A stretch of 42,602 nucleotides of DNA, taken from contig JADZAR010000088.1 in NCBI GenBank assembly GCA_020852475.1, positions 1-42,602 on the forward strand, in the 5' to 3' direction. This DNA is from Nitrosomonas sp. Lineage in GTDB: Bacteria > Pseudomonadota > Gammaproteobacteria > Burkholderiales > Nitrosomonadaceae. Below, in pieces: positions 1 to 7,883 of the stretch. Below the pieces are notes generated by a model. The model was not told where the DNA came from. It saw only the letters and a program-made list of their open reading frames with translations, and searched no databases. How positions within the stretch are numbered: the stretch's first letter is position 1; each line of letters opens with the position of its first letter. Made by a program: the position numbers and the translations under genes.

Positions 1-779
1 ACATAAATAAATACCGGTCGAGATAGTGGTTGATAACTTCCATCTTTCACAGTATGCGCTGATGGCAATACTCCACCGTTGCCGCTATCTATTGCGACAG
101 CATTCACGCGCTTGCTATTCTCGATATAATAGGCAAACCCAAAGAAACCCAATGCATACATATCACTGGCCACACCCTGCACCAGAACATTATCATCCTC
201 AGATGCCGTAAAATCGCCCCGACTGGATTTTGCCCGCCCAACTATTGCTTCGGTAAAATACTCGAAGGTTCCGGAATCCGCGCCGGGTCCAAACAATTTG
301 ATTCTCTCATCCGGCCACGCAGGATTTACCTGGTTCCAATTATTTATTCTACCTTGCGCAGCCGGCTCCCAGAATTGCCTAAGCTCATCAACAGTCATGG
401 TTCTACTCCACGTATTTCGTGGATTCACAACAACCGTCAACGCATCAATCGCGATCGGCATTTCAACATATTGCACACCGGCTTTTCTACAAGACTCCAT
501 TTCCAGCTCAGTGATTGGGCGAGAGGCATTGACGATATCCAACTCACCACGACAGAATTTTTTGAACCCGCCACCGGTACCGGAAATGCCTACAGTAACA
601 CGTACTGCACCGCGTTTTGCAATTTGAAAATCTTCCGCAACGGCTTCAGTAACCGGATAAACAGTGCTCGAGCCGTCTATTCTGACAATGGGACTGGAAT
701 GCGCCAAATTAAAACAAAAAATAGACGAACCTAAAATAATACCGATTCCGGTTAATTTCTTACTTAACAATTTAAACAT
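1..779 (-). CDS. pstS: Phosphate ABC transporter substrate-binding protein PstS-like, partial (3' end outside window)
   Basis: The start codon is ATG at 779, with GGAGAG a short way upstream; the gene runs off the left edge, leaving about 259 residues visible. The N-terminus is a signal peptide (positive MFKLLSKKL, then a hydrophobic stretch ending near LAHS). The mature protein starts with [19 protein letters not shown], the typical PstS phosphate-binding opening. It continues with [13 protein letters not shown], a second phosphate-contact loop, and [13 protein letters not shown], the SGT loop. The family binds orthophosphate in the periplasm and delivers it to PstCAB. It lies downstream of glmM on the same strand with a 100 bp gap, a common position in betaproteobacteria; pstCAB would be expected beyond the edge. 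The family is clear. Whether this is the Pho-regulated PstS or a paralog cannot be told from the fragment. Confidence 0.9.
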   Translation of the reverse strand, partial: MFKLLSKKLTGIGIILGSSIFCFNLAHSSPIVRIDGSSTVYPVTEAVAEDFQIAKRGAVRVTVGISGTGGGFKKFCRGELDIVNASRPITELEMESCRKAGVQYVEMPIAIDALTVVVNPRNTWSRTMTVDELRQFWEPAAQGRINNWNQVNPAWPDERIKLFGPGADSGTFEYFTEAIVGRAKSSRGDFTASEDDNVLVQGVASDMYALGFFGFAYYIENSKRVNAVAIDSGNGGVLPSAHTVKDGSYQPLSRPVFIY

Positions 780-879
780 CTCTACTCACTCTCCAAAGAT
801 TAGACTTTCAATCAGTGGGCGCATTGTATGACAGATTTGTTACATTTTAATGACAAACCTTTTCATATACACCGAAAAT

Positions 880-2247
880 CTAATCCGCGGTATTACAGTT
901 TTTCTGAACAACGTCAGCTATCCGATTTGCCCAAAAATTCACTTTCTGGTCAGATTCTCCTTCAACCATCACTCTAATCACAGGCTCGGTACCCGATGCA
1001 CGTAGCAGTACACGACCCTTCGTATTCAAATCCAGCTCGGCCTCTCTAATCACATTTTGAATCAAACTGTCTTCACTGAATTTAAACGATCGATTTACTT
1101 TTACATTAATTAACCGTTGCGGGTATAACCTAATTTCTTTCAACAATTCAGAAAGTGTCTGATTATTATCGCGTAAGGCATACAAAACCTGCAGAGCAGA
1201 AATAATACCGTCTCCAGTAGTGTGCTTATCCCTGCAAATGATATGTCCGGAGCTTTCACCCCCGAGATACCAATCTTTCTCGCACAACTTCTCCATTACA
1301 TAGCGATCTCCGACCTTCGCGCGCAAAAACGGAATTGATAGATGCTTCAAACCATTCTCAATGGCCAGATTAGTCATTAACGTACCAACGACTCCACCTT
1401 TGAGATTTCCTTGTTGAAACCGATGTTTAGCAATAATATAAACCAACTGATCGCCATCGAATAATGTACCGTATTCATCAACCATGATTACTCGATCACC
1501 ATCACCATCAAGCGCTATACCCAAGTCAGCCCGATGTAATTTAACTGCATCCTGCAGCGCAGCACAATGTGTCGCACCGCATTCATAGTTTATATTCAGA
1601 CCATTAGGTTCAACTCCAATGGTAATAACTTCTGCCCCAAGTTCGTGGAATACATGCCCAGCAATGTGATAGGTCGCACCGTGCGCACAATCAACAACAA
1701 TACGCAACCCTCTCAAATCAAGCTGATACGGAAAAGTGCTCTTACAAAACTCTATATAGCGTCCACTCGCATCCTTAATTCGCTGCACCTTCCCCAACTG
1801 AGCGGAAGGCATGGTTTTGATTGGTGATTCTATCCCGGACTCAATACGCGCTTCTATTTCATCCGGCAGCTTGACACCGTCTTGCGAGAAAAATTTGAGG
1901 CCATTGTCTTCAAACAAATTATGTGATGCTGAAATAACAATACCGGCCTGCAATCTAAGCGCCCGGATCAGATAAGCAATCGCTGACGTTGGCATGGGTC
2001 CTGACAAAAGCACATCGACACCAGCCGCCGATAACCCGGCCTCCAGTGCGGATTCCAGCATATAGCCCGATACACGCGTATCTTTTCCTATCAGCACAAC
2101 AGGGCGCTCACCTTTTTTAAGATGCCAATCCATGGCAATAAATACCTTTCCCGCAGAATAGCCGAGATGTAAAATTTTTTCGGGAGTAATCGGATTTTCA
2201 CCCACCCGCCCCCTGATGCCATCAGTGCCAAAAAGCTTTTTTCCCAA
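880..2247 (-). CDS. glmM: Phosphoglucosamine mutase GlmM
   Basis: GlmM interconverts glucosamine-6-phosphate and glucosamine-1-phosphate in the cytoplasm, feeding UDP-GlcNAc synthesis for peptidoglycan and LPS. The protein has the N-terminal FGTDGIRG motif, the phosphoserine loop [13 protein letters not shown], the metal-binding DGDGDR, the sugar-binding GGESSGHI and the C-terminal phosphate-binding [14 protein letters not shown]. There is no ATG near the N-terminus. I chose TTG at 2247 (455 residues) because AAGGA sits seven bases upstream and the protein then begins five residues before FGTDG, as in the family. A TTG at 2262 would add five residues but has no good ribosome site. It follows folP closely (folP stop at 2272), so the two are probably one transcription unit, as in many proteobacteria. 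Function is very secure; the start is less so. Confidence 0.97.
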   Translation of the reverse strand: MGKKLFGTDGIRGRVGENPITPEKILHLGYSAGKVFIAMDWHLKKGERPVVLIGKDTRVSGYMLESALEAGLSAAGVDVLLSGPMPTSAIAYLIRALRLQAGIVISASHNLFEDNGLKFFSQDGVKLPDEIEARIESGIESPIKTMPSAQLGKVQRIKDASGRYIEFCKSTFPYQLDLRGLRIVVDCAHGATYHIAGHVFHELGAEVITIGVEPNGLNINYECGATHCAALQDAVKLHRADLGIALDGDGDRVIMVDEYGTLFDGDQLVYIIAKHRFQQGNLKGGVVGTLMTNLAIENGLKHLSIPFLRAKVGDRYVMEKLCEKDWYLGGESSGHIICRDKHTTGDGIISALQVLYALRDNNQTLSELLKEIRLYPQRLINVKVNRSFKFSEDSLIQNVIREAELDLNTKGRVLLRASGTEPVIRVMVEGESDQKVNFWANRIADVVQKNCNTAD

Positions 2248-2271
2248 TGTCTTATCCTTCAATGCAATAAT

Positions 2272-3087
2272 TTATCCCGCATCTTGCATGGCAAGATAAA
2301 CCGCCAATGCATCCCGGGTTGCCTTTACATCGTGCACCCGCACTATGTTCACACCATTCATTACAGCAAGCATAGCAGCTGCTATGCTTTCATGCACGCG
2401 CTGATCGACCGGATTTCCGGTTATCATCCCAAGCATTGATTTTCGTGAAATTCCAGCCATAACGGGAACTCCAAGCCGACTAAATTGTTTCAGATTCCTC
2501 AACAGTAGAAGATTATGCTGCAAAGTTTTACCAAAACCAAAACCAGGATCAATAATTATACGGTCACGCGTTATGCCGTGTGCCATTGCGGCTTGAATAC
2601 GCTCACCAAGGAAAGCCATCACTTCATCGATAATGTTAGCGTACTCTGGATTATCTTGCATACTGGACGGTTTACCCTGCATATGCATCATACACACTGC
2701 AACCGAACCACTTGCCGCTATCGCTTCCAAAGCACCGGGAGCACGCAAAGCATTTACATCATTGATCATGGCTGCTCCAGCAGCTATAGCGTATTGCATG
2801 ATTTCGGGTTTGGAAGTATCAACCGAAACTGGTATGTTTTCTTTAACCAGCATTTCCAGTAATGGCGATACGCGCCTCATTTCCTCGTCAACCTCAACCG
2901 ATATACTGCCAGGCCGGGTGGATTCACCACCAATATCCAGAATATCAGCGCCTTCATCGATAAGTTTTTTTGCTTGCTGCAACGCAGAATCAGCCGATAA
3001 AAATTTACCGCCGTCTGAGAAGGAATCCGGAGTAATATTAATCACTCCCATGATAAGTGGTTTTTTTGCAATAGTAATTCGACGCAT
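2272..3087 (-). CDS. folP: Dihydropteroate synthase FolP
   Basis: FolP condenses 6-hydroxymethyl-7,8-dihydropterin pyrophosphate with p-aminobenzoate to give dihydropteroate, the sulfonamide-sensitive step of folate synthesis. The TIM-barrel motifs are present: MGVINITPDSFSDGG near the N-terminus, DIGGESTRPGS, and DPGFGFGKTLQHN. I use ATG at 3087 (271 residues), which places MGVINITPDSFSDGG about a dozen residues in. A TTG at 3117 would add ten residues without family support. No strong Shine-Dalgarno is seen before either start. It is followed immediately by glmM. In many proteobacteria ftsH lies directly upstream; here the upstream DNA is a non-coding stretch of about 700 bp. Confidence 0.96.
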   Translation of the reverse strand: MRRITIAKKPLIMGVINITPDSFSDGGKFLSADSALQQAKKLIDEGADILDIGGESTRPGSISVEVDEEMRRVSPLLEMLVKENIPVSVDTSKPEIMQYAIAAGAAMINDVNALRAPGALEAIAASGSVAVCMMHMQGKPSSMQDNPEYANIIDEVMAFLGERIQAAMAHGITRDRIIIDPGFGFGKTLQHNLLLLRNLKQFSRLGVPVMAGISRKSMLGMITGNPVDQRVHESIAAAMLAVMNGVNIVRVHDVKATRDALAVYLAMQDAG

Positions 3088-3782
3088 TAGATATTCACAA
3101 GTAAGTAAGGACCACAAATAGGCTAAGCATCGTACCTCAAAATTTGTTTTTTTATAACTTTGCTTTCAGCATTTTTCAGCGGAAAAATACATCACTGTCA
3201 ATTATGATATATGTAGGCGTTTGCCGGGCTTAAGCAATCGCAACGAGTCGCGCGGGAACGAGCGAAGATTTTCTCAATTTTGATGTGCATAACAAGATCA
3301 TGAGTATTGATCCAGCATGCAATTGATATGTAAGGAGAATTTTTTTGAACAACAAAATGTTGTGGGAAAATCTGGATTTTTAGAGAAACCCTGTATATAT
3401 AGATTAGTCTATAAAAGCGCATTACTTTCACTTTTAATGGCGATGTTCATCTACACTTATTAACATACTCGCACAATTCAGGTATCAAAATATCTATGAG
3501 CGAAAGTTGTGTATTTGCACAATAACGATAGCATTCCTTGCACTTGCCGGAAATTAATCGTATTCACTGTGACCGAGTCGATTTTCTTATGCAACGATCA
3601 AGAAGGCATTATTGAAATTTATAATTATCATGGCCTGCAAAAATCCTTTTCTTTTTAAATTTAATTAACCCATTATTTTCGCTATCTCAAATTTCATGAA
3701 ATAGAGTTTTGCAAAAGTCTCAGCTATTATTATCATGGTGGCGGTTGAAGATGTTATTTCCAAACTTACGGAGGATGTATCA
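3088..3782. other. Intergenic region of about 700 bp without a convincing gene
   Basis: This stretch lies between divergent folP and the lipoprotein gene. Reading frames inside it are short, lack ribosome sites and have no recognisable motifs. It contains one copy of a dispersed imperfect repeat (3260-3302), and an AT-rich 3' part that probably holds the promoter of the lipoprotein gene. I see no tRNA-like cloverleaf. Nothing resembles ftsH, the usual upstream neighbour of folP. Confidence 0.6.
3260..3302 (+). repeat. Dispersed imperfect repeat, copy 1
   Basis: These 43 bases match the reverse complement of 24873-24915 at 33 of 43 positions by eye, including an uninterrupted 12-base core ATTTTCTCAATT. 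Both copies are intergenic. Copy 2 also forms a hairpin, and this copy keeps weaker traces of the same palindrome. It looks like a degenerate member of a small intergenic repeat family. No transposase is nearby. Confidence 0.5.
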
Positions 3783-4409
3783 ATGAAATCACTTGAAATT
3801 AGAAGTTTATCAACGGGAGTTATTTTTTTGTTAGCTATTGCTCTCTTATCGGGATGCGGCAATGGAGAAAACAAAGATTCGACGGAAAATGGACAAGTCG
3901 GAATGAACACCAAAGAAATTGGAGAGACTGTCATTGCGCCTGAACCATTAACCAGTTTGGAAAATGTAGAAGAAATACAAACATTTGGTGATTTTGACTC
4001 AGAAAATGAAATTGCATCGATGGAAGGTGTTCTTGATGGATTCTCAGAATCAGTTGACGAAGGTCTTGATGCAGCCGAAGAGGCTGTCAATGAATCCGCG
4101 GATACCATGATAAGTACCCTTGAAGACAGCATTGCAACAACACAAGAGACCATTGTTGATTTTAGAGAAGATGCCAGCGCGGCAGTTGCTGAAATCATTG
4201 ATGATGCTGACGAAGTTGTCGCAGCCACACCCAATCTGATTCGCAAAGTACAACAGGCGCTTGCAAATGCCGGCTACAAACCCGGACCAGCCGATGGGGT
4301 CAGTGGCCCCAGAACTTTGGCGGCTTTAAAAAGCTTTCAACAAAACAATAATCTGGCTTCTGGAGAATTAACCAAAGAGACTCTTCGCGCGCTTGGTGTG
4401 GATTACTAA
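3783..4409 (+). CDS. Acidic lipoprotein with C-terminal peptidoglycan-binding domain
   Basis: The start is ATG at 3783, preceded by GGAGGA at 3770-3775; an in-frame upstream ATG at 3735 has no such site. The 208-residue product has a lipoprotein signal peptide with lipobox LLSGC (Cys25). A long acidic alanine/glutamate-rich middle follows (about residues 60-145) that looks helical or coiled-coil. The C-terminus is a PG_binding_1-type domain: VQQALANAGYKPGPADG, then GPRTLAALKSFQQNNNL and TLRALGV. The inferred role is to tether the outer membrane to the cell wall, or to position a partner at the wall. No catalytic domain is present. It stands alone, with several hundred non-coding bases on each side. 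I do not recognise a named gene. Confidence 0.85.
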   Translation: MKSLEIRSLSTGVIFLLAIALLSGCGNGENKDSTENGQVGMNTKEIGETVIAPEPLTSLENVEEIQTFGDFDSENEIASMEGVLDGFSESVDEGLDAAEEAVNESADTMISTLEDSIATTQETIVDFREDASAAVAEIIDDADEVVAATPNLIRKVQQALANAGYKPGPADGVSGPRTLAALKSFQQNNNLASGELTKETLRALGVDY

Positions 4410-4858
4410 AGATTCCACTCAGTACAACACCTTATTCAACCGGGGGGCACTGATTATTTCTTTTGGTGTCTCCTGGCGTGTAGCGAAAGCCAAACAGTCG
4501 GCATTGCCACACATACCGCATATTTTTTCAAAAATATATGAACACTGTTGTTTTCATACAAAACGGAAAGAGATCCGGTACCGATCAATATCACCATTGT
4601 CAATAAACTGTATAATGAAATATATTGCTGAGACTGAGACCACAAAAAAACAAGATCTGTTTTATTCACAATAAATCCACAAGCACAACAAGAGAAAAAA
4701 TGGATCAAATCTATGTCACTCTTTCAGCATTTACAGATCTAAAACAGTTTTAACGAATTGAATATAATTTTGACTCTGACTGCAACTTGCCACGCGCCAT
4801 CAACTCTGATCAAAAAAATCAATTCGTCATTTAATGAAGTATTTTGGAGGTTTTAACC
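4410..4858. other. Intergenic region before hpnH, no gene seen
   Basis: About 450 AT-rich bases separate the lipoprotein gene from hpnH. The two short overlapping reading frames here (one per strand) have no ribosome site and no recognisable protein features. I found no convincing intrinsic terminator or tRNA. The hpnH promoter presumably lies in the 3' half. Confidence 0.5.
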
Positions 4859-5983
4859 ATGGGAGTTCCATTACGCCAACAGATTGCCGTTGGTAGCTAT
4901 CTGATCAAACAAAAAATTAAAGGTGTTAAAAAATATCCTTTAGTGCTGATGTTGGAGCCGTTGTTTCGCTGCAACTTGGCATGCGCCGGCTGCGGAAAAA
5001 TTGCACATCCCGAAGAAATTCTGGACAAGCGCCTGTCATATGAGGAATGCATGCAGGCAGTCGATGAATGCGGCGCTCCCATGGTTTCAATCCCCGGTGG
5101 AGAACCGCTGCTACATAAAGATATGCCGCGCATTGTTGAAGGAATTATCAAGCGCAAAAAGTATGTTTATCTTTGCACAAACGCACTACTGCTCAAGAAG
5201 CGCATGGGTGATTACTCACCTTCGCCCTATCTGACTTTTTCGGTGCATCTCGACGGCATGAAAGAGCGTCACGATGCTTCGGTATGCCAAGAAGGTGTTT
5301 TTGAGCGCGCGGTTGAAGCTATCAAATTAGCTCTGGATAGAGGCTTTCGCGTGACCGTTAACTGCACCCTGTTCCAAGGAGAAACACCAGAAGATGTCGC
5401 CGAGTTCCTGGATTATGTAACTGAATTGGGTGTGGAGGGCATCACAATTGCACCAGGATTCAGCTATGAACACGCACCCAGACAGGATGTCTTCATCAAA
5501 GGCGCGGATACCAAACGGCTATTCCGGGGCATTTTTGAATTGGGTAAAAAACTGAAGCGCAAATGGCAGCTCAATCATTCTGCGCTTTATCTGGATTTTC
5601 TGGCAGGTAATCAGGATTACAAGTGCACACCATGGGGAAATCCGACACGCAATGTATTCGGCTGGCAGAAGCCATGTTACCTGCTGTCCGACGAAGGTTA
5701 CGTCAAAACTTTTCAGGAATTGCTCGACACCACGCCATGGGAAAAGTACGGCAACGCCAACAATCCCAAATGCGCGCAGTGTATGGCGCACTGCGGCTAT
5801 GAAGCAACCGCTGTGGAAGATACGTTACATAACCCTTGGAAAGCCTTTGTGATGTCTGTGAAAGGCCCCAGAACAACGGGAGAAATGGTCGCTGAGCCCA
5901 TACCAAAATGGGCGGTCAATGAAGGCAAAAAAGCAAATAAACTCGCTGATATTCCTGTTACCATTTCCAATACCAACAAATAA
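4859..5983 (+). CDS. hpnH: Adenosyl-hopene transferase HpnH (radical SAM)
   Basis: HpnH is the radical SAM enzyme that joins a 5'-deoxyadenosyl group to diploptene, the first step in making C35 hopanoids. The protein (374 residues) carries the iron-sulfur motif CNLACAGC (Cys38, Cys42, Cys45) and the SAM-binding GGEP loop in SIPGGEPLLH. It also has the family's cysteine-rich C-terminal part (CAQCMAHCGYEA). ATG at 4859 is chosen because GGAGG at 4846-4850 lies eight bases upstream; a TTG inside that ribosome site is not credible. It is the first gene of a same-strand run hpnH-hpnB-hpnM-hpnN. Squalene-hopene cyclase and hpnG are not in the window. Confidence 0.96.
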   Translation: MGVPLRQQIAVGSYLIKQKIKGVKKYPLVLMLEPLFRCNLACAGCGKIAHPEEILDKRLSYEECMQAVDECGAPMVSIPGGEPLLHKDMPRIVEGIIKRKKYVYLCTNALLLKKRMGDYSPSPYLTFSVHLDGMKERHDASVCQEGVFERAVEAIKLALDRGFRVTVNCTLFQGETPEDVAEFLDYVTELGVEGITIAPGFSYEHAPRQDVFIKGADTKRLFRGIFELGKKLKRKWQLNHSALYLDFLAGNQDYKCTPWGNPTRNVFGWQKPCYLLSDEGYVKTFQELLDTTPWEKYGNANNPKCAQCMAHCGYEATAVEDTLHNPWKAFVMSVKGPRTTGEMVAEPIPKWAVNEGKKANKLADIPVTISNTNK

Positions 5984-6040
5984 TCGAACTTACTTCCCTG
6001 CGGTATCACTGGATGATCGGCATGGACCACATAAAATGTA

Positions 6041-7183
6041 ATGGCTGAATTGTTACTATACAGCGCCATGTATGGCGGCGCTTTCGGGACAGTCTGCTGG
6101 CTGTCCCTTCTGTTACTTCCGTGGCAACCGATCAGCACGCGAGAACAGATTGAACCCGATTCTGGGCATCAGCTTAACCAAAATTTAAACGACGTCACGG
6201 TGCTAATTCCGGCACGTAATGAAGCATCTTATATTCAACACACACTCGACGGCTTAAAGCTACAAGGCGAAGGTTTACAAGTTATCGTAATCGATGATCA
6301 GTCAACCGATGAAACCGCACAACTCGCCCGCCTAAAAGGCGCGCAGGTGATAGCAGGAACCACGCCGCCGACAGGATGGAGCGGCAAACTCTGGGCGCTC
6401 GAGCAAGGTTTGAAACATGTCACTACGCCCTATACACTGCTGCTCGATGCGGATATCACATTATCACAAGGCATTATCCCAACACTAAAAAATAAGGTGC
6501 TGACTGAAAACCGTTCAATGGTATCGCTAATGGCGATGCCACCGATGGATACCCTTGTTGAACGCATGTTAATGCCCGCATTTATCTTTTTTTTCAAACT
6601 GCTTTATCCCTTTGGTCTGACCAACAAACCGGATTCACGAATGGCCGCTGCCGCAGGAGGATGCATACTGGTCGAAACCCAGGCGTTGCGCTCTGTCAGT
6701 GCCTTCAGCAGTCTGCATGATGCACTCATTGACGATTGCACGCTGGCCGCGCGCATCAAACATTCCGGCAAGAATATCTGGTTGGGACTGAGTCATGCCG
6801 CGCGCAGCCATCGCGGCTATCAAGGACTCGGACCAATTTGGGAAATGGTTGCGCGCACAGCTTATACCCAGCTCAATTACTCACTAATTTTATTACTATT
6901 GTGCACGGCTATCATGCTCTCGATGTTCTGGCTTGCGCCTTTTGCGTTCTTATTGCCGCCTGCCCCGAAAACTTATATGATCAGTCTGATTGCCTGTGCA
7001 GCAATGTTTTATGCCTACAAACCAACCTTAAAATATTACCACCGTTCCCCCTTATGGACTTTTGCACTCCCTTTTACTGGCGCACTGTACCTTGCCATGA
7101 CATGGACGTCTGCAATACGCTATTGGCGGGGGGAACGTGCGCGCTGGAAAGACCGTCACTATGAAAGCAAAACAGATCATTAA
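6041..7183 (+). CDS. hpnB: Hopene-associated glycosyltransferase HpnB
   Basis: This is a family 2 glycosyltransferase of the HpnB type, 380 residues. An N-terminal membrane segment is followed by the GT-A fold: VTVLIPARNEASYI, VIVIDDQSTDETA, LLLDADITLS as the DxD-type site, and HDALIDDCTLAARIK towards the end of the catalytic part. Three to four hydrophobic segments form the C-terminus. HpnB is found in hopanoid clusters, but its acceptor is not settled; a role in modifying the hopanoid side chain is inferred. It begins 57 bp after hpnH, with a weak ribosome site, and its end overlaps hpnM by 23 bp. Operon membership is strongly suggested. Confidence 0.9.
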   Translation: MAELLLYSAMYGGAFGTVCWLSLLLLPWQPISTREQIEPDSGHQLNQNLNDVTVLIPARNEASYIQHTLDGLKLQGEGLQVIVIDDQSTDETAQLARLKGAQVIAGTTPPTGWSGKLWALEQGLKHVTTPYTLLLDADITLSQGIIPTLKNKVLTENRSMVSLMAMPPMDTLVERMLMPAFIFFFKLLYPFGLTNKPDSRMAAAAGGCILVETQALRSVSAFSSLHDALIDDCTLAARIKHSGKNIWLGLSHAARSHRGYQGLGPIWEMVARTAYTQLNYSLILLLLCTAIMLSMFWLAPFAFLLPPAPKTYMISLIACAAMFYAYKPTLKYYHRSPLWTFALPFTGALYLAMTWTSAIRYWRGERARWKDRHYESKTDH

Positions 7184-7811
7184 ACAATTACCGTGGATGT
7201 TGATCCTAGTCGGCATTATTCTTCTGCCATTCATTTCGGTCATTAAAATCGCGAACGCGCAAGAGCCAGAACCGGACAGCGCTTACGCGGCAGTATATGA
7301 TCTGCAGCAGTCATTATTACAATCCATGCGTGATGGCGCACAACTGGGCTTTTCCGGTCGCGTGGAATTTCTGGCGCCCGTAGTCAAGCGAACGCATGAT
7401 ATTGATCTGATCATCAAGACAATTATTGGCGCAACACTGTGGAACACGTTGAATCAGGAACAGCACGATTCAATCATTGAAGCATTCCGTCAACTCAGCA
7501 TCGTGACCTATGCCGGACAGTTTAAACAGTATGACGGCGAGCAATTCAATCTTATCGAACAGCGCGATTTACCGCGCGAACAAAAACTGGTGCGCAGTCA
7601 ACTCATACAAAGTAATGGCGGCATCGTTAATTTCGATTATGTACTGCACCATACCGATGGGAAATGGATGATTATTAACATTCTGTTTGATGGCGTCAGT
7701 GATCTGGCGATCAAACGCAGCGAATATCGATCAATCATGCAACGCGATGGATTCCAATCACTCATTGACATGCTTCAGGTCAAGATTGCCGAGGCAGAAC
7801 ACACCGAATAA
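7161..7811 (+). CDS. hpnM: Hopanoid-associated periplasmic protein HpnM (MlaC/Ttg2D-like)
   Basis: The 216-residue protein has a signal peptide (positively charged start, hydrophobic core, likely cleavage after IANA) followed by an MlaC/Ttg2D-type lipid-binding fold. Family features include YDLQQSLLQSMRDG, FLAPVVKRTHDIDLI, a central region around YAGQFKQYDGEQF, and FDYVLHHTDGKWMIINILFDGVS. In hopanoid clusters HpnM is found with HpnN and is thought to carry lipids in the periplasm. ATG at 7161 gives a normal signal peptide. A GTG at 7137 would add eight charged residues. The start lies inside the end of hpnB, which suggests translational coupling. Confidence 0.9.
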   Translation: MKAKQIIKQLPWMLILVGIILLPFISVIKIANAQEPEPDSAYAAVYDLQQSLLQSMRDGAQLGFSGRVEFLAPVVKRTHDIDLIIKTIIGATLWNTLNQEQHDSIIEAFRQLSIVTYAGQFKQYDGEQFNLIEQRDLPREQKLVRSQLIQSNGGIVNFDYVLHHTDGKWMIINILFDGVSDLAIKRSEYRSIMQRDGFQSLIDMLQVKIAEAEHTE

Positions 7812-7883
7812 GCATCTCAATACAGTCCAAACAGCAAATCACATGCTCTGTTTCTGCTCTTTTATCGCTTGAAAGGAATTTTT

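Noticed and set aside
3198-3431. Minus-strand frame of 77 codons upstream of folP
   Set aside because: No ribosome site, no recognisable domain, and it covers the dispersed repeat copy; likely chance.
4393-4708. Two short overlapping frames, one per strand, before hpnH
   Set aside because: They overlap each other, have no ribosome sites or motifs, and lie in AT-rich intergenic DNA.
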